A stretch of DNA of 11,600 nt from Pseudomonadota bacterium (lineage in GTDB: Bacteria; Pseudomonadota; Alphaproteobacteria; Rhodospirillales; Magnetospirillaceae): assembly GCA_023437865.1 (NCBI GenBank), contig JAEZFE010000120.1:1-11600 (forward strand). The letters run 5' to 3'. Both the position numbers and the translations under genes were made by a program. Shown here piece by piece: positions 6,607-11,600 of this stretch. The notes under the pieces are model-generated. The model had not been told where the DNA came from. It saw only the letters and a program-made list of their open reading frames with translations, and did no database searches. Each line of letters begins with the position of its first letter. Within the stretch, counting starts at the first letter, position 1.

Positions 6607-7727
6607 AATACATCGACGAATACCGCGACGGCGAATTGGCGCAAGGTCTGGCCCGCACCATCGCCGCCGAGGCCGACCCGGCCCGCTCCTACCATCTGAT
6701 GGAGTTCTGCGGCGGCCACACCCACGCCATCAGCCGCTATGGCCTGGAAGACATCCTGCCGCCCAACGTGCGCATGGTGCATGGGCCGGGCTGTCCGGTC
6801 TGCGTGCTGCCCATCGGGCGGCTGGACTGCGCTATCTGGCTGGCGCGCCAGCCAGGCGTGATCCTGTGCACCTATGGCGACATGCTGCGCGTGCCGGGGT
6901 CCAAGCGCATCTCGCTGCTCAAGGCCAAGGCCGAGGGCTGCGACATCCGCATGGTCTATTCGACCATGGACGCGCTGAAGCTGGCGCAAAGCAATCCGGA
7001 CAAGAAGGTGGTGTTCTTCGCCATCGGCTTCGAGACCACCACGCCGCCCACCGCCGTCGCCATCAAGCAGGCCGAGGCGCTGAACCTCACCAACTTCTTC
7101 GTCTTCTGCAACCATGTGCTGACGCCCTCGGCCATCGCCCAGATCCTCGACAGCCCCGAGGTGCGCACGCTGGGCACGGTCAAGCTCGACGGCTTCATCG
7201 GCCCGGCCCACGTTTCGACCATCATCGGCTCGCAGCCCTACGAATACTTCGCCGAGGAATACCAGCGCCCGGTGGTCATCGCCGGCTTCGAGCCCTTGGA
7301 CGTCATGCAGGCGGTGCTGATGCTGGTGCGCCAGATCAACCAGGGCCGCTTCGAGGTCGAGAACGAATTCTCCCGCGCCGTCACCCCCGAGGGCAACGCC
7401 AAGGCGAAAGCGCTAGTGGCCGAGGTGTTCGAGCTGCGCAAGAGCTTCGAATGGCGGGGCCTGGGCCTGGTGCCCTATTCGGCCCTGCGCATCAAGGCAC
7501 CGTTCGCCCGCTTCGACGCCGAACGCCATTGGGACGTGCCGCAGGAAAGCGTGGCCGACAACAAGGCCTGCGAATGCGGCGCCATCCTGCGCGGCGTCAA
7601 GAAGCCCACCGATTGCAAGCTGTTCGGTACCGTCTGCACCCCGGAAAACCCCATGGGCTCGTGCATGGTCTCCCACGAGGGCGCCTGCGCAGCGCACTGG
7701 ACCTATGGCCGGTTCCGCACATGTTGA
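6603..7727 (+). CDS. hypD: Hydrogenase maturation protein HypD
   Basis: The 374-residue iron-sulfur protein is the platform for assembling the Fe(CN)2CO unit with HypC and HypE. Conserved motifs are FCGGHTH (Cys36), GPGCPVC (Cys64 and Cys67, the redox-active thiols) and GFETTTPP. The C-terminal [4Fe-4S] ligands fit Cys323, Cys338, Cys345 and Cys354, with the same spacing (15, 7, 9) as in E. coli HypD; further cysteines are at 325, 362 and 374. Length and order are normal and nothing looks damaged. The start overlaps hypC by 4 nt. The end overlaps the unusual membrane protein gene by 7 nt, whereas hypE would normally be expected next. Confidence 0.98.
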   Translation: MKYIDEYRDGELAQGLARTIAAEADPARSYHLMEFCGGHTHAISRYGLEDILPPNVRMVHGPGCPVCVLPIGRLDCAIWLARQPGVILCTYGDMLRVPGSKRISLLKAKAEGCDIRMVYSTMDALKLAQSNPDKKVVFFAIGFETTTPPTAVAIKQAEALNLTNFFVFCNHVLTPSAIAQILDSPEVRTLGTVKLDGFIGPAHVSTIIGSQPYEYFAEEYQRPVVIAGFEPLDVMQAVLMLVRQINQGRFEVENEFSRAVTPEGNAKAKALVAEVFELRKSFEWRGLGLVPYSALRIKAPFARFDAERHWDVPQESVADNKACECGAILRGVKKPTDCKLFGTVCTPENPMGSCMVSHEGACAAHWTYGRFRTC

Positions 7728-8503
7728 GCTTGGCCGTCTTCGGATTGACCATCGCAGCATACTGGTTCGCCGTGCGGCGGTGCCAATGGCGCAGGCTTTG
7801 GACGATCCTCGGACTGGTCCCGGTCTATTTTGTTTCGGCCTTTACGACCGGCTTGATTAGCAATTGGCGCGAACCGTTCTGGCTGGCCTGGATCATCTTT
7901 CCAGGCCCGAGAATTGATCTAGAGGCATCCATCCGCCTGCCAAAAGAGTGCTTTGATCGCCACGCTGCTTCGATGCACACCATTTTCGGCCGTCGTGGCG
8001 AAGCTACATCGCGAACCAAGGTGGTGAAATGGGCCAAGCCCATCCTTGTCCACTTGGTCGACGACACGCCGGCTTCCCGCGAGTTCACGAAACATCTGAC
8101 CTCTTTGGCCACAGGGGGCGGTCTTTCCATTGGCGTCGCAGCAAAGAGAGAGGAAGCCAATTTCTTTGTGCGTGTGCAAGACCGCCTAGTCCTGCCTGCC
8201 CAGCGAGAAGAGGCAGCCGGCTTCGATTGGACCAAGGGCAACGCCTTCTGCCTAACCTCCCTTGCCATCTCCAACAGCACCATCGAGCGCGCGGAAGTGC
8301 GGTTGGCAGACACCGGCAAAGGCCTTCACCCCGCCTGCGATGCGCCCTGGCATGCCCTAGGTATGGCGGGGTTTCCATATCAGGCGCCCCCAGAACTCTT
8401 CGCCCTTCTCTATCAGCCATCCGTACAGCCGGGGATAACGTCTGAGTCCATGGACGCACTGATCCGCGAACGAATCCAGGAATCCTGCAATGATGGACAA
8501 TAA
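7721..8503 (+). CDS. Membrane-anchored protein of unknown function, possibly divergent DUF2927
   Basis: This 260-residue protein is not a known Hyp factor. Two hydrophobic segments are seen at about 2-18 and 26-46, separated by the basic RRCQWRR; a shorter one (FWLAWIIF) is at 53-60. By the positive-inside rule the basic loop is cytoplasmic, and the remaining roughly 200 residues would be periplasmic if only two helices cross. The soluble part runs in an order that recalls DUF2927: KWAKPILVHLVD, then GGLSIGVAAKREEANFFV, then a segment starting FCLTSLAISN, then ACDAPWHALGM, and near the end LLYQPSVQPGIT. DUF2927 usually has a Cys-x-Glu-Glu-type motif before ALGL; here it reads CDAPWHALGM. The assignment is from memory and tentative. 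ATG 7721 fits because helix 1 begins at once; no clear ribosome site is seen, so coupling to hypD is likely. It overlaps hypD by 7 nt and hypE by 14 nt. GC is lower than in neighbours (53% and 58% in two 60-base lines, against 67% in a hypD line). Confidence 0.75.
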   Translation: MLSLAVFGLTIAAYWFAVRRCQWRRLWTILGLVPVYFVSAFTTGLISNWREPFWLAWIIFPGPRIDLEASIRLPKECFDRHAASMHTIFGRRGEATSRTKVVKWAKPILVHLVDDTPASREFTKHLTSLATGGGLSIGVAAKREEANFFVRVQDRLVLPAQREEAAGFDWTKGNAFCLTSLAISNSTIERAEVRLADTGKGLHPACDAPWHALGMAGFPYQAPPELFALLYQPSVQPGITSESMDALIRERIQESCNDGQ

Positions 8504-9551
8504 GTCGCTCCCCCGCCGTTCCCATCCCCGCCCGCTCGACATCAAGGCCGGCCGCGTCGACCTCACCCATGGCGGTGGCGGGCGTGCCATGCAGCAGCTT
8601 GTCGAGGAGCTGTTCGTCGCCGCCTTCGACAACGAAGCGCTCAACCAGCGCAACGATCAGGCGGCGTTCGAGGTGCCGGCAGGCCGCATGGTGATGACCA
8701 CCGACGGCTACGTCATCAGCCCGCTGTTCTTCCCCGGTGGCGACATCAGGTCCTTGGCCGTGCACGGCACCGTCAACGACGTCGCCATGGCCGGCGCCAA
8801 GCCGCTCAGTCTGTCCGCCGGCTTCATCATCGAGGAGGGCTTCCCGCTCGCCGACCTCAAGCGCATCGTCGATTCCATGGCGCGCGCGTCGAAGGAAGCC
8901 GGGGTGCCGGTGGTGACCGGCGACACCAAGGTGGTGGAAAAGGGCAAGGGCGACGGCATCTTCATCACCACTGCCGGCATCGGCTTCGTGCCGGCGGGCG
9001 GCAATATTTCCGGCGACCGCGCCGCCCCCGGCGACGCCATCCTGGTGTCGGGCACCATGGGCGACCACGGCGTCGCGGTCATGAGCCAGCGCGAATCCCT
9101 GGGCTTCGAGAGCACCATCCTGTCCGATTCCGCCGCCCTGCACACGCTGGTGGCCGAGATGGTGGCCGCCCGGCCCGACATCCACGTGCTGCGCGACCCG
9201 ACGCGCGGCGGCTTGGCCGCGACGCTCAACGAGATCGCCTCGCAGGCGGGAATCGGCATGGTGCTGAAGGAAAAGGCCATCCCGGTGAAAGCCGAAGTGC
9301 GCGGCGCCTGCGAGCTGTTGGGCCTCGACCCGCTTTACGTCGCCAACGAGGGCAAGCTGATCTGCATCTGCAAAGCCGAGGATGCCGACGCGCTGCTGGC
9401 GATCATGCGCGCCCATCCGCTGGGTAAGGATGCGGCACTGATCGGCCATTGCCGCGAGGACTCCCACCACTTCGTCACCATGGAAACCGCCATCGGCGGC
9501 AACCGCGTGGTGGACTGGCTGGCCGGCGAGCAGCTGCCGAGGATCTGCTGA
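8490..9551 (+). CDS. hypE: Hydrogenase maturation protein HypE (thiocyanate-forming dehydratase)
   Basis: The 353-residue protein of the PurM/AIR-synthase-like family dehydrates the carbamoyl group placed on its C-terminal Cys by HypF, using ATP, to give the thiocyanate that supplies CN to iron. It ends exactly in PRIC, with Cys353 as the carrier. DLTHGGGGRAM near the start, FFPGGDIRSLAVHGTVND, TGDTKVV and RDPTRGGLAATLNEIA are family signatures. ATG 8490 has AGGA 8 nt upstream; a second ATG follows at 8493, so Met1 could be either. The first residues (to about 15) are an extension beyond the conserved core. The start lies inside the end of the unknown membrane-protein gene (14-nt overlap), and the stop overlaps the hypX start by 1 nt. 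Confidence 0.97.
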   Translation: MMDNKSLPRRSHPRPLDIKAGRVDLTHGGGGRAMQQLVEELFVAAFDNEALNQRNDQAAFEVPAGRMVMTTDGYVISPLFFPGGDIRSLAVHGTVNDVAMAGAKPLSLSAGFIIEEGFPLADLKRIVDSMARASKEAGVPVVTGDTKVVEKGKGDGIFITTAGIGFVPAGGNISGDRAAPGDAILVSGTMGDHGVAVMSQRESLGFESTILSDSAALHTLVAEMVAARPDIHVLRDPTRGGLAATLNEIASQAGIGMVLKEKAIPVKAEVRGACELLGLDPLYVANEGKLICICKAEDADALLAIMRAHPLGKDAALIGHCREDSHHFVTMETAIGGNRVVDWLAGEQLPRIC

Positions 9552-11173
9552 TGAAAATCTTGCTGCTGGCGCATTCCTTTAACTCACTCACCCAGCGCCT
9601 GTGGGTCGAGCTGTCGCAGCGCGGCCACAACGTCTGCCTGGAATTCGACGTCAACGACGCGGTGACCGTCGAGGCGGTGGAGCTGGCCCAGCCTGACGTC
9701 ATCGTCGCGCCCTTCCTCAAGCGCGCCATCCCCGAGGCCGTGTGGAAGAACCACAAATGCCTGGTGGTGCACCCTGGCCCGGTGGGCGACCGCGGCCCGG
9801 CGGCGCTGGACTGGGCCATCCTGGAGGACGCCGAGACCTGGGGCGTGACCGTCCTGCAGGCGGAAGCCGAGATGGATGCCGGCCCGGTTTGGGCGCACCG
9901 CACCTTCCCCATGCGCGCGGCCACCAAATCGAGCCTGTACCGCAACGAGGTCACCGATTCCGCCGTGGACGCCGTGATCGAGGCGCTGGCCGCCGAGACC
10001 CCGGTCACGCCCGCCCCGTCGCCGTTCAAACCGGCGCCGACCCAAGCCCAGCGCGCCATCGACTGGACCACCGACGACACCGCCACCGTGCTGCGCAAGC
10101 TGCGCGCCTCGGACGGCACGCCGGGCGTGGCCGATGGCGATTTCTTCCTGCATGATGCCCATGCGGCGGATGGCCTGTCGGGCGCGCCCGGCGCCTGGAT
10201 TGCCCGCCAGGGCGGCCGGGTGGCGCGGGCCACTGTGGACGGCGCGGTGTGGATCGGCCATTTGCGCTGCCGCGAGAAGGGCTCGCTGAAACTGCCCGCC
10301 GCTACGCTGCTGCCTGAGGCTGCCGGCCTGCCCGAGCAACCCGGCCATCACGATATCTGGTACGACGAACGGGGCGGCGTCGGCTTCCTGCACTTCCCCT
10401 TCCACAACGGCGCCATGAGCACGGAGCAGTGCCTGCGCCTGCGCGATGCCTTCGTGGCGGCCACCAAGCGGCCCACCAAGGTCATTGCCCTGATGGGCGG
10501 CGCCGATTTCTGGTCCAACGGCATCCACCTCGCCACCATCGAGGCCGCCGCCAGCCCCGCCGATGAATCGTGGCGCAACATCAACGCCATGAACGATCTG
10601 TGCCAGGCCATCATCGAATGCGGCAGCCATCTGACCATGGCCGCCATGCAGGGCAATGCCGGTGCCGGCGGCGTGTTCATGGCGCTGGCCGCCGATGTGG
10701 TGCTGGCCCGCAGCGGCGTGGTGCTGAACCCCCATTACAAGGGCATGGGCAACCTCTATGGCTCGGAATACTGGACCTATCTGCTGCCCAAAAGGTGTGG
10801 ACAGGCCGGCGCCTTGGCGCTGACCCAGGCGCGCCTGCCGGTGGGCACCGAGGAAGCCCGCGACTGGGGCCTGATCGACGGCCATTTCGGCAATTCGGTG
10901 CCGGAATTCCGCGCCGAATTCGAACGCGTCGCGCTCTCCTGCGCCGCCCAGCCCGACCTCGACGACCGCCTTGCCGCCAAACGGCTGGCCCGGCTGGCCG
11001 ACGAGGCGGAAAAGCCGCTGGCCGCCTATCGCACCGAGGAGCTGGAGCGCATGAAGCTGAACTTCTACGGCTTCGATCCCAGCTACCATGTCGCCCGCTG
11101 GAACTTCATCCGGCGCATTCCTAAGAGCCGCACGCCGCTCTACCTCGCGCGGCATCGGGCGAAGCAGCCCTAG
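9551..11173 (+). CDS. hypX: HypX (HoxX), CO-ligand-forming maturation protein
   Basis: The 540-residue two-domain enzyme supplies the CO ligand of the active site under aerobic conditions from formyl-tetrahydrofolate, through a CoA-bound formyl group, as established for Ralstonia and Aquifex HypX. The N-terminal domain is formyltransferase-like: MKILLLAHSFNSLTQRLW, FLKRAIP at 55-61, and HPGPVGDRGPAALDWAI from His74, with Asp80. The C-terminal crotonase-like domain begins near residue 266 with IWYDERGGVGFLHF, and contains GGADFWSNGIHL and the glycine-rich QGNAGAGGVFMAL, which form the oxyanion site, then NPHYKGMGNLYGSEYW. Length is normal. GAGGA lies 7 nt before the ATG, which overlaps the hypE stop. 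It is the last gene of the operon; no clear terminator follows. It is cytoplasmic. Confidence 0.96.
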   Translation: MKILLLAHSFNSLTQRLWVELSQRGHNVCLEFDVNDAVTVEAVELAQPDVIVAPFLKRAIPEAVWKNHKCLVVHPGPVGDRGPAALDWAILEDAETWGVTVLQAEAEMDAGPVWAHRTFPMRAATKSSLYRNEVTDSAVDAVIEALAAETPVTPAPSPFKPAPTQAQRAIDWTTDDTATVLRKLRASDGTPGVADGDFFLHDAHAADGLSGAPGAWIARQGGRVARATVDGAVWIGHLRCREKGSLKLPAATLLPEAAGLPEQPGHHDIWYDERGGVGFLHFPFHNGAMSTEQCLRLRDAFVAATKRPTKVIALMGGADFWSNGIHLATIEAAASPADESWRNINAMNDLCQAIIECGSHLTMAAMQGNAGAGGVFMALAADVVLARSGVVLNPHYKGMGNLYGSEYWTYLLPKRCGQAGALALTQARLPVGTEEARDWGLIDGHFGNSVPEFRAEFERVALSCAAQPDLDDRLAAKRLARLADEAEKPLAAYRTEELERMKLNFYGFDPSYHVARWNFIRRIPKSRTPLYLARHRAKQP

Positions 11174-11309
11174 CCGCTTGCCCGTCGCAGTGCGATTAAA
11201 ATAGGCTTTTCAACCATAATAACATGGTTTGCGAATATTAGATCATTTACACTTCGCATTGGGGTTCAAGATCGCGCGCCATGCGTGGCGCGAAGAAGCG
11301 GTGCTGAAC
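11174..11309 (+). other. AT-richer intergenic region with inverted repeats, probable promoter region
   Basis: The 136 nt between hypX and the PAS-domain gene are visibly AT-richer around 11195-11250 than the rest of the window. Two 6-nt inverted repeats lie here: AACCAT/ATGGTT at 11212-11217 and 11224-11229, and TGCGAA/TTCGCA at 11230-11235 and 11253-11258. A 7-bp hairpin CGCGCCA-TGCG-TGGCGCG spans 11275-11292. No convincing sigma-70 or sigma-54 element with correct spacing, and no rho-independent terminator with a T run, could be named. A promoter for the downstream gene is likely from position and composition only. Confidence 0.4.
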
Positions 11310-11600
11310 ATGCCGTGCGACAAGAACGAGGACAGCCGGACTTACGAGCAATTGCTCGAAAGCGAAGCCCATTACCGCCGGCTGGTGGAACTTGGCCCCC
11401 AGATGTCGTGGCGGGCCGCCCCCGATGGCCGGGTGACTGCCATGAGCCCGAACTGGCTCTCGTTTACGGGCATCAGCCACGAGGAAGCATTGGGCGATGG
11501 CTGGGCGGCGCTCCAGCACCCCGATGATGCTCCGCGCATCCTGGCCCTGGTCCAACGGGTGATCGAGACCGGCGAACCCTATGATGCCCGGCACCGCATC
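11310..11600 (+). CDS. PAS-domain protein, N-terminal part (probable sensor)
   Basis: The first 97 residues are present and the reading frame stays open to the window end. After a short polar leader with a helical segment (TYEQLLESEAHYRRL), a PAS fold of the PAS_3/PAC type follows: LVELGPQMSWRAAPDGRV, SPNWLSFTGISHEEALGDGW, LQHPDDAPRIL, and ETGEPYDARHRI. Such domains normally precede histidine kinase, GGDEF/EAL or chemotaxis output modules; which one cannot be seen. ATG 11310 is chosen because the PAS leader starts there; GTG 11301 or TTG 11259 in the same frame are alternatives. No hydrophobic helix precedes the PAS domain, so the visible part is cytoplasmic. It is separated from hypX by 136 nt and probably transcribed on its own; a link to hydrogenase control is not shown. 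Confidence 0.8.
   Translation, partial: MPCDKNEDSRTYEQLLESEAHYRRLVELGPQMSWRAAPDGRVTAMSPNWLSFTGISHEEALGDGWAALQHPDDAPRILALVQRVIETGEPYDARHRI

Noticed and set aside
6575..7720. Upstream extension of the unknown membrane-protein frame through hypD
   Set aside because: The extension is the out-of-frame reading of hypD, rich in Arg, Pro and Gly. The first hydrophobic helix starts directly after ATG 7721.
9449..9550. Longer N-terminus for hypX reaching back into hypE
   Set aside because: HypX proteins begin with MKILLLAHSFN as given by ATG 9551; the extension is out-of-frame hypE sequence.
11174..11215. Rho-independent terminator after hypX
   Set aside because: Only weak pairings (such as AAAA with TTTT around 11198-11210) are present, with no GC-rich stem followed by a T run.
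11260..11300. Sigma-54 type promoter (GG/GC elements) before the PAS-domain gene
   Set aside because: The GG and GC pairs are either off by one in spacing or match the consensus poorly elsewhere.
11247..11594. Minus-strand frame of 115 residues at the window end, and a plus-strand frame at 11285-11527
   Set aside because: Both overlap the frame starting at 11310, whose translation is a clear PAS domain and which stays open to the end.

Overview
The window is the 3' part of a [NiFe]-hydrogenase gene cluster, all on the + strand, from a GC-rich bacterium. Gene content and protein character suggest an alphaproteobacterium, plausibly a Rhodospirillales/Magnetospirillum-like organism. The taxon is inference, not shown by the sequence.

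Structural and processing genes (1-2672): the C-terminal end of a HybB-like (NrfD family) membrane subunit is followed by the complete catalytic large subunit. The large subunit is clearly of the E. coli hydrogenase-2 (HybC, group 1c) type. After a perfect 28-bp palindrome comes its dedicated endopeptidase, HybD.

Maturation genes (2678-11173): a divergent HypC paralogue, a HupK-like scaffold, hypA, hypB (with a long histidine tract), a HypF reduced to its Kae1-like domain, a canonical hypC, hypD, an unrecognised membrane-anchored protein, hypE and hypX. Every junction from hybD to hypX is either a gap of at most 5 nt or an overlap of 1-14 nt, so this reads as one translationally coupled operon. 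Together the genes cover nickel delivery (HypA, HypB), Fe(CN)2CO assembly (HypC, HypD, HypE, HypF), probable CO supply in air (HypX), scaffolding (HupK with the HypC paralogue) and final proteolysis (HybD).

End of window (11174-11600): an AT-richer 136-nt intergenic region with two short inverted repeats, then the start of a PAS-domain protein, probably a sensor kinase or similar, cut by the window end.

Most interesting points: (1) a 260-residue two-helix protein of lower GC, possibly a divergent DUF2927 member, sits between hypD and hypE and overlaps both; (2) HypF lacks its acylphosphatase, zinc-finger and YrdC domains; (3) the first HypC paralogue lacks the conserved histidine and lies next to a HupK that resembles a large subunit; (4) HupK and HypX, usually linked to maturation in air, accompany a hydrogenase-2-type enzyme. 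No RNA genes, insertion sequences or CRISPR arrays were seen.
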